A stretch of DNA of 64,000 nt, from the NCBI GenBank assembly GCA_023101885.1, contig JALPQD010000206.1, forward strand, positions 1,013,107 to 1,077,106, in the 5' to 3' direction. Positions 11,620-23,864 of this stretch are shown here, in pieces. The stretch is from Typhlomys cinereus. Lineage: Eukaryota; Chordata; Mammalia; Rodentia; Platacanthomyidae. A program made the translations under genes and the position numbers. Each line of letters starts with the position of its first letter. Positions within the stretch are counted from its first letter, which is position 1. The notes beneath the pieces are model-generated. The model saw only the letters and a program-made list of their open reading frames with translations, did no database searches and had not been told where the DNA came from.

Positions 11620-11824
11620 CTAGTCATGCACAATTATTTGCAACACTTATTTTAAAAACAGTGACTAACTTATTTGTTTAAAATAAAATCTATGATCAAC
11701 ATCAAAATCTGTTAAAACGTTGTAAATGTTCAAATAAATCTTTCTAGAAAGGAATATTCCATAATGTGAAGTTACTGTGACTTTGCAAAATTAGTTTTTA
11801 AATATATCCCAATAAATGTCCTAT

Positions 11825-12110
11825 CAATGACTTTATTGAATTAGCAAGACCTTACTCTTTAACTTATTGCTACTCTGGAACACAAATCCAGAGTCTTGTG
11901 CATACCAAGGCAGTGCTCTACCACTAGGCTATGGTTCCACACATTTTGGGGGGAGAGAAGTGAGGGAAACAAGTTCTCACCAAGTTATTTGAAGTCATTC
12001 CATAGTTTAGACAGGCCTTGAGTTTGAGTCTCCTGCTTCAGGTTCCTCAGTAGCTGGGAACACACAGCTGTGCTCAGCTAGCTGAGCTAGGCTCAGCTGT
12101 TTTGAGATTT
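11825..12110 (-). mobile_element. B1-dID-type SINE
   Basis: On the plus strand the order is a reversed ID-like head (CCAGAGTCTTGTGCATACC, GCTCTACCACTAGGCTA) and then a reversed B1-like body (AGGCCTTGAGTTTGAGTCTCC, AGTAGCTGGGAACACA), which reads on the minus strand as B1 followed by ID. Confidence 0.6.
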
Positions 12111-14574
12111 ATTTTTAAGTTATAGGGTAAATTTAGTGAAATTTTAAAAATGAAAAAGATTTTATCATTATAAACCATTTAAAGTACTGGTCAAGAAAAA
12201 TATTAGGTTTAAAGACAAATACCCTGGAAGGCACATTTTGAATGAGGAGTGGAAAATGTACTGATTGCTTTCTACTTCCAATATGTTAATTTACACCTCC
12301 AGTCTAGTTTTTAAGGTAGAAGCGAGCAAGAGAGTCCTGACTTATTTTCAAGTTAACAATGGATATCCTCTGCTAAAATCATAGACATAGATGGTGCAAA
12401 ACTTAATGTAATTAAGTTCAGATGTCAGTTGAAAAATAAAAAAAATTAAGTTCAAGTTCTAAGAAGGTAAATGTGAATTTCAAAATCAATAGGAAAGATC
12501 CTTGGATTGAAATTTTAGTCTTTGTCATGACAGAAATTGCATTGCTTCTGATTTCCCATATTGCAAGGCAAAGCTGGCTTGAGCAACGGGTGACAGAATG
12601 AAAACCCCACTTATCACATTTCTACTACCCCTATTACCCTGAGACTCTCGGACAATTCCAAACTCTTCTGGCAAGAACCTTGGATATGACAGTAAGCATA
12701 GGCAGTGAAACTTGATGGTGTAGAATTTCCAGTGCAAATAGCATTGAAATATGACAAAGTCCAGAAATAGTAAAGATGAATGCATTTATAATAAAAGCAT
12801 TAGTGGTTATTTCATATACTTAGGAATGGAAGCTTGTAAAGATATATTTGCATAAGAACTCACAGTAATTATACCAGATATACAGCCTAAAGAATAAATT
12901 AATTTTACATTGTTTTTCATTAACATTCAACAATATAAGAAAATACCCATGGTATTCTTTTAGATGAAGATAGTCTGTGGTAAATAAATATGCATATTGG
13001 TGGAGAGTCATGTGAAATACTTGTGAGGGTTGTCTAGGTCCAGACTTTGGACTTTAAAAATTCCAAAGTTCCTTTGTGCTTTACTTATCAGTGTTTTCTT
13101 GTGAGGTATGATCCATTCATACCAGAAAAAAATTTTGCTTTAATACCTATTAAAAACTATTTAAACATTTTTACTTCCTAAAATATTATAAGCTTTTGTT
13201 TTAGTTTGGGCTCAAAATTTGTTCTCTAAATTTACTTTTGTGAAATAAAGCCCTCAGTTTCAGAAAGTGACATGTTTAGTACTTGTTATTCTTTTGGGAA
13301 ATGGTACCGACTAACCCTCAGCTCAAGCTAGTGGAGATTGATGGGCCCATATGTTGAGTAATGCACACTGGTTTTTCACAAGAACAGAAACATTTGTAGA
13401 GATTGATTGAGCAATTCTTTGCAGGCAGTACACACTTTTCCTTTGTAGACATTCACATTCAAAATGAAAACAACACAAGGGTTTTTCTCACTTTGATGTT
13501 TTCAAGTCTCTATTTGATTTGGGCTAAAAGGCAAACATTCTGAACTTGAATGTTCACAAAATGAACAAAATAAACATAAAATATGAATAAGTAGAAATCC
13601 TTGGGGAGTTGAAAATTTTCTTGATTATATGCATATTCCTAAGGATTTAATTGCATTGTTCTTTTGGTTTTGCATTCTTATCACTGTGGGCTTTATTTAA
13701 TCATTACTTTGAGAAGACTTTGCAATAGGTTCATCCTTTTTCATTTATTGCTGTACTTCAGAGGTTTTCCACTGATCTGATTGTGTTTCTCTTCTTAGAC
13801 ATCTTTAGAGTCTCTCCTTGCCTGTAGTGAGTACGGCTGTGAAAGCCTTAGCCCTTAACATGGTTTGTGTGACCACTTTCCTTGCTTAAACTTTATTGTT
13901 TCCTCTGCCTGTCTCAGCCCTACTCCTCCTCTAGCAATATTCCAGCTACCAAAGTTTTCTGTATAAGCTTGACTTCCCCACTCTGACATTTGCTAAATGT
14001 GTCTTTTCCATTGAAAGCTTGCTCCCAAATTCTCCACCTAACAAGAACAATGTCACACTGTCCAACTTACAGACAAAATAGTCTCAATGAACCCTCATCT
14101 CCCTGATCAGAGGTGAGTTAGCTCTTCCTTTCTCTCTACTCCAGCTGCACCTCCAAGTTGACTTCCATAACACCATTCATTGGTCATTACATTGCTCATA
14201 GGTTCCCATATCACCCAGTGGACTGGGCGTCTAGGAGAATAGTAATTGTGTAATTTCCCATTGTTAAGATACTGGGGTCCAAATGATGAAACAGACTGTA
14301 CAGTGAATTTTCCAAGATGACAGTGAATATGTTTTTGTTTACAAATATGAGGAATTTCCTTGCTTAGTGTTCCACTCTCACTAGGAGAGAGGAAGTTAAA
14401 ATGGTGACTTCACATGAACAGAATCTCCAGTAATGTGTCTTTACAACTTTAACAAATACCTTCCTTTCATTTAGTGTTTCCGGAGATACCAAGGCTTGGT
14501 TTAATGAAGAACATCTTTCTATGCTGCCAAGTATTTGAGGAACCCACCAGGCTAATGAGAGCTCATGTTGCTAA
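12111..14574. other. Mostly unrecognised; possible L2 relic near 13.8 kb
   Basis: AT-rich, unique-looking. The stretch 13800-14100 (CCTTGCTTAAACTTTATTG, TCTGCCTGTCTCAGCCC) vaguely recalls L2 but is not callable. No coding frame of interest. Confidence 0.4.
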
Positions 14575-14660
14575 GTTTTGCTATGTGCCAAGCTCTCCTC
14601 TCACTATTTCATGTACATAATGCATTTAGTCCTGACAATAACCCCTATGAAAAAGGTATC
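14575..14660 (+). mobile_element. MIR, left half
   Basis: CTATGTGCCAAGCTCTCCTC, then CATTTAGTCCTGACAATAACC and CCTATGAAAAAGGTA match the core of MIR (CTATGTGCCAGGCACTGT ... TTTAATCCTCACAACAACCCTATGAGGTAGGTA). The element continues at 15227 after an inserted LTR. Confidence 0.75.
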
Positions 14661-15226
14661 GCTAAGGCAGGATTAGAGTAACAATGTTGGGATGGTCTTT
14701 GAAATTCCTGAAGGCCATCTCTCACTGCTGAGATCACCCTGAAGGAACACCTCTGCTGAGGAGTGCACTCTAATCCTCCACAGAGATAAGATGGTCAACT
14801 TCCCTATGAAAGGATATAGAGATGAATTCTCCATATCAAACTAGCTAAATCCATCAAAGAAACAATTTGATCTCCATCCCTATGTGGGGCCAAGATCAAC
14901 TGGGTTGGGTCCCAATGTAATCTAAACAACGAGGAAAAGCCATTTCCCTGATTTATCTAAGTATATAAATATACCTGACTCTGACAGCCATCTTTGGCAT
15001 CTGACCCTCAAGACATTCCACGTATGAAGTCTATGAGTTCATTTCTAGCTGCCTGTTCCTCCTGGATTACCATACCTGGAGTCCATGGGTTCTTCAGGCT
15101 GCCTTAGCCCTTTCTGCTGCTCCATATCTGGAGTCCTGGAGTTCTATCTTTTCTCTTCTCTAATGAACTACCTTATTACTCTACACATGATCTGGTTTCA
15201 ATCTTCAACTCCAAACACAAGAACCC
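14661..15226 (+). mobile_element. ERV1-like LTR, copy A, inserted in a MIR
   Basis: About 565 bases matching 23205-23828 over their whole length. Landmarks are TAAGGCAG near the start, TGGGATGGTCTTTGAAA, a TATA-like GTATATAAATATACC at 14961, and a decayed AATGAA at the polyadenylation-signal site near 15162. No internal viral region follows; the MIR resumes at once, so it behaves as a solo LTR. Confidence 0.7.
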
Positions 15227-15345
15227 CGTAGCATCACTACTATTGCTATTGTACAAACAAGAAACTGCAGACATAGTACATGTAGGTTGCTTAAAGTCTG
15301 GTTTGTAAATAAGTGGAAGAACTATGAAAGAATTCGAATTCAGGC
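15227..15345 (+). mobile_element. MIR, right half
   Basis: CTACTATTGCTATTGTACAA, ACAAGAAACTGCAGACATAG, GGTTGCTTAAAGTCTGG and GAATTCGAATTCAGGCTTAG continue the MIR of 14575-14660 in the correct order (GGTACTATTATTATCCC ... GAAACTGAGGC ... GGTTAAGTAACTTGCC ... GGATTCGAACCCAGG). Confidence 0.7.
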
Positions 15346-16062
15346 TTAGAAGACATAAGCTATATCCCTGTAAATTTCTCCCAGCTATGGTCAAGGCTCA
15401 GTTTTTTTTTTAGATATGTTGTCTTCTTGCTTCTTACTTATGGGGCTGGAGATGGGCACTGTCACCCACAGCCTCTTTCTCATATGGTTCACTCATGAGG
15501 CCTTGGCACCCTTTGTGGTCATTCACGCTCTTCTTGTTTCCGTTGTTCCTCGGCTCTTTTTTCTTCACTCAAGCCTGCACACTTCAGTCATCAATCTTAA
15601 AGTATACAAATATGCTTACTTTAGTACTCAGAAAAATCCATTAAAATTATCCCACTGCTAAGTGGACAAAGTCCAAGTACATGACATAAAATTAAAACTT
15701 GGCATAAGGCAGGTCCAGTGTTCTAGTGTAGATCTGTGCTTGGTAGAAATTAAGAACAAAGCAAGGGATTTACGTCATAAGGAGACACTGAATAAGGCTT
15801 CATGAAGCAAGGCCCGGCAATCCCACACTCCAAATGCTGCACATCTTTTCCAGATGCACACAGTTCTCTCACTCATGTGCTGTTTCCCACCTGGCCATTG
15901 CCCCTCATATTAGGATTTGTAGAGAAAAGCACTAAAAGGGTGTGTGGTGATACAAAAGAGATTTATTATGAGATGGACTCTCATGATTTTGAAAGTCCTA
16001 AGAGCTTCCCTCTGTGAGCTACAAGAAAAGCCAGTGGAGACATCCTAGTCCAAGACTAAAGA
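15346..16062. other. No gene or repeat recognised
   Basis: Two short frames (15416-15661, 15802-16017) show no family resemblance. Nothing else seen. Confidence 0.4.
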
Positions 16063-16063
16063 C

Positions 16064-16250
16064 CTGGAGCCAGTGAGATAGCTCAGTGGGCAAAGTACCT
16101 GCTTGGATACCTAGTAACCCAAGTTCAGTCTCCACAAGCCCACATGGTAGAAGGAGAAAACTGAAATTTGTATTCTGACCTTCACTTTTGTGTGGCATGC
16201 GAGTACTTTCTCTCTTTCTCCTTCTCTTTATCCTCTCAGATTAATATATA
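16064..16250 (+). mobile_element. B2-type SINE
   Basis: The tRNA-like head GCCAGTGAGATAGCTCAGTG with an A box, then CAAGTTCAGTCTCC as a B box, CCACATGGTAGAAGGAGA, and a tail with CTGACCTTCACTTTTGTGTG are the order seen in rodent B2/B3 elements. Confidence 0.75.
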
Positions 16251-16748
16251 TATTACATATATACTATACCTGAGAATCAGGAGAAACAACAATTTAAGCC
16301 TTATTCTACACCTAAAGACCTGAATACCAGTAGTACGCATGTGTGAGGGCAAAAGAATAACAGACATCCCAGCTTAATTCCCATCCACCTTTGTTCTGCT
16401 CAGGTCAAGGATGCAAGGGATGATGTCTCCTGGCATTGGTGAGTGTGATCTTTTCATGGACGATTGAACCAATTACCGATCTCTTGCAAGAAACACTTTC
16501 ATAGAAAAGACTCAGAAATGGCATTTTATCAATTCTCTAGGCATCTATTGGCCTGACCAAGTCGATACACAGATTTACCCATCAAACCACATTTCAAGCA
16601 AAATTCATATAATGAAGTGGGCTTTAAAAGACAGATCCAGGCTGTGGGACCTAAGAGAATCATTACTTGAACTTGGCTTAATTTGTTTCCCAGGGTTGGC
16701 AGAGGGCCAAGAGGCTGACACACAGTTGTTATGAAGCCTCAGTTGACC
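16251..16748. other. No gene or repeat recognised
   Basis: AT-rich; nothing supported. Confidence 0.4.
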
Positions 16749-17145
16749 TCAGCTGTCTTAGCTTCCTGAAGCTATTGAAACAAATTTCAACAAGCAGTGA
16801 CTTACAGAAATGCACTTAAAAAAAAACTTTCATGGCTTTAGAAGCTGATGCCAGTACCACTCAGTCAAAACTCGTTTCTCAAGGGCCATTCTCTCTGTAG
16901 AGACCATAAGGGGAGAATCTGTACCTTATCTCTTCATGTAACTGTTGATCTTCTTGGGGCTCACTCAAGTCTCTGCCTTCACATTCTCTCTTTAGTGGTT
17001 GCATCTTGAAAAATCTAAGTTAGCCTCCCAGACTTAAAACCCTTAACATCTGTAAGGACTTGGATTCTTCATATAACATTGACAGGTTCGTGGGATTACA
17101 ATCTAATATTTTGGAGAGACTAATTTTCTGCTTCCCACATACATA
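16749..17145 (-). mobile_element. MLT1-like MaLR LTR
   Basis: Plus-strand landmarks are CTTAGCTTCCTGAAGCTATT, AACAAATTTCAACAAGCAGTG, GGGAGAATCTGTACCTTATC, and AGTGGTTGCATCTTGAAAAA. They follow the reverse of the MLT1 LTR order, including the reversed polyadenylation region. An ancient, diverged copy. Confidence 0.5.
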
Positions 17146-17594
17146 GAGCTCTTGGATTCCATTATAATTTTCCCCTAGCTGAGGCAAGGCAATTAAGCTT
17201 TCATATCCCTAAACTGGTAAGCTGTATGTGTCAGGTTAGGCCTAAATGTAAGGGTATACTTGTCTGGAGGCTGCTTTTTAAAGGAAGACAATTTCCAGGA
17301 AAGAATCAGTTTCGACTCTACTGCACAAAATACCACTGGTGACTGGGTTTAATGCGTTGGTCCTATTAGGGGTGATCTGAGTAATATATCACCACATCAA
17401 GTCAACATACTACCTTTGATGATGTATAACTGTACCAGAATTACTGGTTTCTGGGTTTTATTTCTACATGCATCATGAAACCTTCCATAGTCCTACCCTA
17501 TACTTACTCCAAAATCTATCCCCAAAGGTATAACTATCACTTTGTGAAATCTTCCTGTACCTTGCTTGTCTCCACTTTTCTGACATACAATTGT

Positions 17595-18166
17595 TTTTTG
17601 TTTTTTTTTCATAACCAATAGATTTTTTTATTTATTTCTTTCACTCATACAAAGTTGATAAGTACCCCATTCCCTTCCCTCTCTGCACCCCTCCCTGGAT
17701 CCCCTTGCTCCCTCCTCCCTTTTCCCTTTCCTTTCCCCCCTCCCTCCTTGTCTCCCAGTGCTCACTTCATCCCCCATTCCTGGAGCATCCTTTAGTGTGC
17801 ATGTCAAACTTCCCTCTGAGTCCTCCTCTCTGATGCGGTGTAAGGACTCAGTGGCATTGCCTAGAGCTCTTTTTTGTGTACCCCTTTAGTATAGGAACAC
17901 TATTGTTGCTGTTACTCATTTGCCTCTAAGGATCGTAGTGCCTGTGATCCATGCTAGACTTTGGGGGTTCAATGATATGTTGGTAATTGCGCAGGTCATG
18001 CAAAGTCCTATTATGATTACTTCGGCCTCAACTTGTATGAAGTATCTTGCATATCATTGCTTCTCCCCATCTTTAGGCTCTTACAATCTTACTGCCCCCT
18101 CTTCCACAAATTTCCCTGATCTTTAGGATGGGGAGAGATTAGGCTGGCCTGGTTCCAGGTGCTTGA
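17595..18166 (-). mobile_element. Short L1 3'-UTR-only copy (no. 1)
   Basis: A 572-base minus-strand insertion made only of L1 3' UTR: G-rich tract, CTAAGGATCGTAGTG block, and ending at the CACCTGGAACCAGGCC boundary. A perfect 15-base target duplication CTGACATACAATTGT flanks it at 17580-17594 and 18167-18181. It contains no ORF2. It shares diagnostic sites (CATGCTAGACTTTG, GCCTAAAGATGGGG on minus) with the copies at 33159 and 39394. Confidence 0.9.
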
Positions 18167-18244
18167 CTGACATACAATTGTATTTTTTAACTGATCTGAC
18201 ATTTCATTTATACCTTTTATAGTATTTGTCTGTATTACATGATA

Positions 18245-18350
18245 TCCTTAGTAAAATGCTAGTTTCTTAAAGGTGGGGAGCCTCTTATATTCCTCTCTTC
18301 AACTGCTTCTGCATCTGGCAGACATTGTTAATAAATGAACTAATAAATGT
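18245..18350 (+). mobile_element. Possible L2 3' end
   Basis: TAAAATGCTAGTTTCTTAAA, GCATCTGGCAGACATTGTTA and ATAAATGAACTAATAAATG follow the L2 3'-end order. Low confidence because of divergence. Confidence 0.4.
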
Positions 18351-19189
18351 GGCTTAAAGCAGCCACTCTCCACCTCTTCATCAATTGGTGGAACAGACAG
18401 AGCAGCCGACCATATGAACAGAAGTCATCAAGCATGTCCAACCAAAGTGACTGAGTGTGCATCAGGAGGCAGTAAAGTAAACAATATCTCAGGGGTCACA
18501 GCTGTTTCACTCTGCCTTTCAGCCAAGAAACGCCATGATTTACTTTCTGCTCTTGCCAAGGATGAAGAAATAAAGTCATAAACAGAAAGCGAAAAGAGTG
18601 AAGAATTACTCAGCTTGGATGGACAGGTCAATCTGCCTGACCACCTGTGGTCAAGTAAGCGTGATCAAAGAATAATACACTTTCCTCTCTACCTACATCT
18701 CAGTCTATTCCTTAAGAAAAATGACGGGATCCTCCATGGAAACTCCTGACATTGCTGGCAGATGAATTATAGACACAGATGATGGTTCAGAATCTGCCAC
18801 AAAAATCTGCCCCCGATACACTCTATAGGTGGCTAAATTTTAAGAGGGCACCTGCATGATAGGGAAACTTAATTAGGAACTAATTAATGCAGAATTTTCT
18901 CTGACAGCAAACACAATATATCTAATAAATATCATTTACTTTATTTTCCTATCAACATGAGTTCATTCATAAGTAATCTGTTCATATTCAGCATGGTAGT
19001 TTACATGTGTTTTCTCTTGGAAATAAATCATATTTATTTGCTAAAGCAGCATATGCACATAAAAATTTTAAAAAGATATAAATCAATATTAAATGAAGAA
19101 TCTTTTTTCTCCTTTTCTCTCCCCAAATCCTCTGTCAATAAAGTTATTTTCTGTTTGTTTGTGTGTTTGCCTGTGTGCCAGTGTGCACG
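18351..19189. other. No gene or repeat recognised
   Basis: Unique-looking DNA; nothing supported. Confidence 0.4.
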
Positions 19190-19190
19190 G

Positions 19191-19242
<52 letters not shown>
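19190..19242. repeat. (TG)n microsatellite
   Basis: Near-pure TG repeat of about 53 bases abutting the LTR at 19243. Confidence 0.95.
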
Positions 19243-19869
19243 ATACTAGTCAGGGTTCTCTGGAAGAACAGAATCACCAGAATGGAACATATATATTGTT
19301 ATGTATATAACTTTATCAAATAGACTCACAATAAAGGTAGAGTCCTTCAAAGAACTGCCTTTACCGATTTCGTTCTTGACAAGAATATCTCACAAAGCTG
19401 AAGGCTCCTGAGATGGTCTCCAGCTTCTATCTCGCTGGAGGCTTGAAGATGCTGGGCTGTGATGTCTTTGAAGAACAGCAGAAAGATCTAAGAGACCAGG
19501 CTCCAAAGGCGGCGGGAACAGCGGCAAGGTGGAAAGGGCTGTGCTCTGTATCAGCCAAGAAGGGAGGCAGTAGCCTCAGCAGCAACAAAGAAGCTAACGG
19601 ATCTCAAAGAAGGCAAAGATGCTTGAACCAAACAGCAGTCCACACAGGATAAGGGAAAAACAAGTCCCTCATCCTTGCACTTTCTATTATCTGGTCCATC
19701 ACTGGAAAATACCACCCACTGTAGGTTGGGTTTTCCACATCAATTAAGAAAGTATCTATAGACTTGTTTAGGGGACTATTACAACCATTGATTCTTCACA
19801 GCTGTGCTCCCCAAATTCTTCACAACTGTGACCCAAACAGCCTGCTGACACTTGAATCTAACCATAACA
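19243..19869 (-). mobile_element. ERVL (MLT2-like) LTR
   Basis: Plus-strand start TAGTCAGGGTTCTCTGGAAG and end CTAACCATAACA are the reversed ends of an LTR beginning TGTTATGGTTAGATTCAAGTG, the layout of ERVL/MLT2-class LTRs. The same family is present at 40415-40690. The middle (19410-19650) is locally GC-rich and gives an 80-residue frame that is not a gene. Confidence 0.5.
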
Positions 19870-20135
19870 GTGTGTGCAGGTGTCTGTGCATGTATAGAAG
19901 AGGGGACACTGTGTTGTGCCTCTGGCGATCCGAGGGTGACTTTAAGAATGACCCTGGATTGCTCTCTGTCTTTATTGCTTTGCTCTGGTGTTTCCTAGGC
20001 TCCACCTTCCAGGGCCAGAAGTGCAGCTGCCACCACTTCCGCTCAGAGTTTTTGCATGGGATCTAGCATCTGGACTTAGGTTCTTCTATTTGCCAGACAA
20101 AGGCTTAACCCCTGAGTCATTACTCCAGACCCAAT
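19870..20135 (-). mobile_element. B2-superfamily (DIP-like?) SINE
   Basis: Complete-looking minus-strand copy: GTGTGTGCAGGTGTC tail, CCGAGGGTGACTTTAAGAAT, ACCCTGGATTGCTCTCTGTC, GGGCCAGAAGTGCAGCTGCC, and the reversed tRNA-like head GGCTTAACCCCTGAGTCATT ending in CTCCAGACCC. Confidence 0.75.
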
Positions 20136-21422
20136 AACATTATTTTCAATTATATGTTGAAATCTACCTATTACAAAAATCTACCTATTACACAAATCTA
20201 TATAGATAACTATAAACTTTGCCATAAAATGATAAATTTAATATAAATGGCATCGTTCCTCCTACATTTTGTTATGTCTTTAATAGGCTATTATCTTATA
20301 AATTCATGTTGCAGATCCTTGCAGAAAGCATTCTTGACTATGTGCAACAGCACTTTCCAGTCAAGAATGTGTAAGTAGCAACAACTGTTGTAGACCAGAC
20401 AGACAAAGGAATGCAGCATTCTTTGTTATTAAGAGAATAAAGAGATTATCAAGTCACAATGACTTGTCTGCTTAACACCATTTCTTTCTTTGTAAACAAA
20501 GACTTAACTTAGAAAAACATCCTGATTAAGACTAGAACATTTATAGAAAAATAAACTATTCTGGGTAAAGATCAACTGTGTTAATACTAATGAAAATTCA
20601 TCTAATAAATACTTGGGAAAGTCAGAAGAAAGGGGTCTCAGTTCTTACAGATAAAGTACCTCCTGCTCCCCATTTATCAAACTTTCACATTGTGTGTTTG
20701 TGTTTATCATAACTCCTTGCCTCCTCTTCACGTCCTCTTAATATACTGCCAACTAGATGCAGCAGTAACATTCTGTCACTGCCATAGTATGCACTACTTC
20801 TTGGGACCTACCACTTATTAGTGATATTATCAGCCTTCAGAGCCTTGTAATTAGTAGTTTGATGATAAACTGTGTCTGGCTTTGTTTACTTCTATGGGTA
20901 ACTAAACTGCCAACTTAACTGAATTCTCTTCTCTGGTTTTGTTTTTTTAAAAAAAATTAACAAGCATCATTAACAAAATTAAGATTATGCAAATGTTATT
21001 CAATATAGAACCAAATATGATTCCTATAGAGAAAGAAATGTTATTTTGATGAGAAATAAAGTAGATAATGAACTATGGTTTTCAATTTTCAATTGTACTT
21101 TAGAAATAATTAAATCTATCAATCTGGAGGAAAGCATGCTTCTTCCAATATTCAAAAAAATAAGATACATAGTCACAGGAACATCACATAACAGAAAAAA
21201 CCCACTAACTTTCAAATAGCTTTAATCACAGAAGCATGCTGCTTTGAAAAACATTTGGAATAGCACCCCACAGTCTGCCATTGCCAAGGGTTACCACAAA
21301 ATAGAGATAGCAAATTGTTTCCTAGCCATATCGTAATGAATTTACAAAATTCCAAAAACAAAACAACAATACTAGAGTATAAGTAGGAATTTAAGTGGTA
21401 TAAATTAAAGGAAAGGTAGTTT

Positions 21423-21426
<4 letters not shown>
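20136..21426. other. No gene or repeat recognised
   Basis: AT-rich unique-looking DNA. Nothing recognised. Confidence 0.45.

Positions 21427-21471
<45 letters not shown>
21427..21471. repeat. (TG)n microsatellite
   Basis: Pure TG repeat of about 44 bases. A degenerate (TATC)-rich stretch follows at 21600-21700. Confidence 0.95.
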
Positions 21472-21473
<2 letters not shown>

Positions 21474-22664
21474 ATCGAATCCAGTTTTCCTGCAGGAGAA
21501 ATTTAGGTAGTCACTACAAACATATTGCTTACCCTAGAATATGAAAAAATCCCATTTGTTGATTGCTTAAAACTATCATCTGCCTGCTAATCTCTCACTC
21601 TAGCATACGAATCATCTGTCTATCATCTATCCTCTAACCTATCTCTCCATCATATCTATCTATCTCTATCCATCTTTGTCTGCCTTCTGTCCATCTGTTT
21701 CCTCCACTAGGGGCAATCATTTATTCTTGGCCACTGCATACTTAATGTATGCCTTGGAGACTAATTTTATGTAGTTTGAATTCCATTTAAATTAAATCAT
21801 TAGATGCCAGTACATACATACTTGTAGTAGAATTCTGAAAGCCTAAGGAACACAAAGAGTCTGCTAATGTCTTCATTGTTTGCTCTTGGAATGAAACATT
21901 TTTTTTCAGTTATTGCCTAGAAGGTTTGCCTCATTTGATTCTAGTCTGTCTTTCTGTCTTGCTCTGCTTTATTATTAATGTTTTAATATAATATTGTGCC
22001 TATTTATAACTTAACCTTAATACATGTGTGTGTGTATGGGAAGAAAATACATAAAAGGTTTAGTACTTCTGCAGTTTTAGGCATGATCTAAGCAAGGGAA
22101 ACTCAGATAAGGGGAGACTGTCATAACTTGGTTTGTATTAGTGTTTGTGTGTGTGGTTTGTGGAGAATGCAAATGACTTTGCTTTTCCTGGTATACATTA
22201 AAAGCTCTGTATCACAAAAACAATGCATTTGTTTCTCTAATGCTCTATGTTTAGTGGTATATACTATTCATAAAGGATTTGTGGTATATAATATTCATGC
22301 CTTGTGAACTTTTTGCTGTTAGTTCTTTGTTAAATTTACCTGTCAAATAGCTAGCATCTGAGATTTCTTATCATATGCCTGAATCAATTCATTTATTCTT
22401 ACTTACAAGCATAAACACTACTGTCATAAACAAATCCAATTCCTGAACTCATGAAGTTTTTATTTTAGTGAGTGGAGACACTAAATAAATAAATAAGTAA
22501 ATATTAAATCAATCAATCAAATAAACACAGAATAATATAAAAATAAAAATAACAAAGCAGAATGAAGGGAATACAGAGAGAATATTATGGATAGACAAAA
22601 ATTTATGACTCATGGAAGACTTTTCTAGTAAGCTTAAGCATGGGCCCTCCAAAAGAAAGATGCA
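21472..22664. other. No gene or repeat recognised
   Basis: AT-rich; includes a degenerate TATC array near 21620-21690 and short AAAT/AATC arrays at 22481-22525. No gene seen. Confidence 0.45.
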
Positions 22665-23015
22665 TTGGTTAATTTTCTCATCCTGGCAAGACAATACTTG
22701 CTAAAAGCATCTGGAAAGAAGTCTTTATTTTAGCTCACAGCTCCACTTTGGTGGGGGAACCTAAGGCAAGAGGAGCCTTGTTTCAATGTAGTCACAGTCC
22801 ACAGAGCAGTGATGAATATTGGTACTCGACTAGCTTTCTCCTTTTATGTAAGGCAGGGCTGAAGGCCAAGAAATAATGCTCTTCATGTCAAGGTGGATCT
22901 TCCTACCTCAATTAACGTAATCTAGACAATTCCCTCACTAGTATGTCAGCGATTTGTCTCCCAGGAGATTCTATATCAAGTTGATATCTATGTCAAGTTG
23001 ATAATTAATAGTAAC
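22665..23015 (-). mobile_element. Rodent ERVL-type LTR
   Basis: GTTAATTTTCTCATCCTGGC, TAGCTCACAGCTCCACTTTG, and the far end ATATCAAGTTGATATCTATG with CAAGTTGATAATTAATAG match the ends and order of the common rodent LTR-like repeat also at 9700-10135. Diverged; ends approximate. Confidence 0.5.
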
Positions 23016-23204
23016 TAGCACAAAAGAAGAATGCTGTATGGAAAACTGGGTAAAACAAGTGACCAAAATTTAGAGAATAAGTGACTGTGGACTACTCAGT
23101 CCTAAACACAACATCTAAAGCACTTCCTACCTCAAGACTTAGAGAACATCCTAGAAGAAAGAACAGTAAGAATGTAAAAGTCAGAGGGTGGGAGTTGTGT
23201 GGCC

Positions 23205-23828
23205 ATAAGGCAGATTTAGGGTAGCAAGGCTGGGATGGTCTTTGAAAGTCTTTGAAATTCCCGAAGGCCATCCCCCCATTGCTGATCACCCTGAAAGAAT
23301 ACCCCCTGTTGAGGAACTGACTCCAATCCTCCACAGAGATAAGATGGCCAACTTCCCTGTGAAAGGATATGGTGATAATTTCTCCATATCAAACAAGCTA
23401 AGTCCATCAAAGGAACAACTTGATCTTCAGCCCCACTTGGGCAAATGATCAACTGGGTTGGGACTCAATGTGAGCTAAACAATGAGGAAAAGTCATCCCC
23501 CACCCTCCACCTCACCCCCCCACCCACCTCTTCCACCCCCATCCCAGCTTATTTAAGTGTATAAAAATACCTGACCTTGGCAGCCATCTTTGGCACCTGC
23601 CCCTCATAGCATTCCACATATAGAGTCTGTGAGTTCATTCCTAACTACCTGTCCTTATAGATTCCATGCCTGGAGTCCGTAAGTTCTCTGAGGTGTCCTA
23701 GCCCCTCATGGCACTAGATGCCTGGAGTCTATGAGTTCCATCCTTTCTCTCCTCTAATAAACTCTACTTTAATCCTCTACAGGTGTTCTGGTTTCAATAT
23801 TAGACTCCAAACACAAGAACCTGAAACA
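23205..23828 (+). mobile_element. ERV1-like LTR, copy B, with a stub of internal sequence
   Basis: Second copy of the LTR at 14661-15226. It has a TATA box (GTATAAAAATACC at 23559), a C-rich stretch at 23495-23545, an intact AATAAA at 23756-23761 and the end CTGAAACA. The next bases, TTTGGGAACCACGAAAGG at 23829, occupy the place of a primer-binding site and resemble the tRNA-Pro type site of class I elements. About 40 bases of presumed leader follow, then sequence of a different repeat begins at about 23865. An 11-base internal duplication (TCTTTGAAA) near 23239 is absent from copy A. No viral gene is present. Confidence 0.65.
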
Positions 23829-23864
23829 TTTGGGAACCACGAAAGGACAGTCAGGAGATCAATC

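Noticed and set aside
19413..19652. GC-rich 79-codon frame as a gene
   Set aside because: It lies inside an ERVL-type LTR and has no homologue I recognise.
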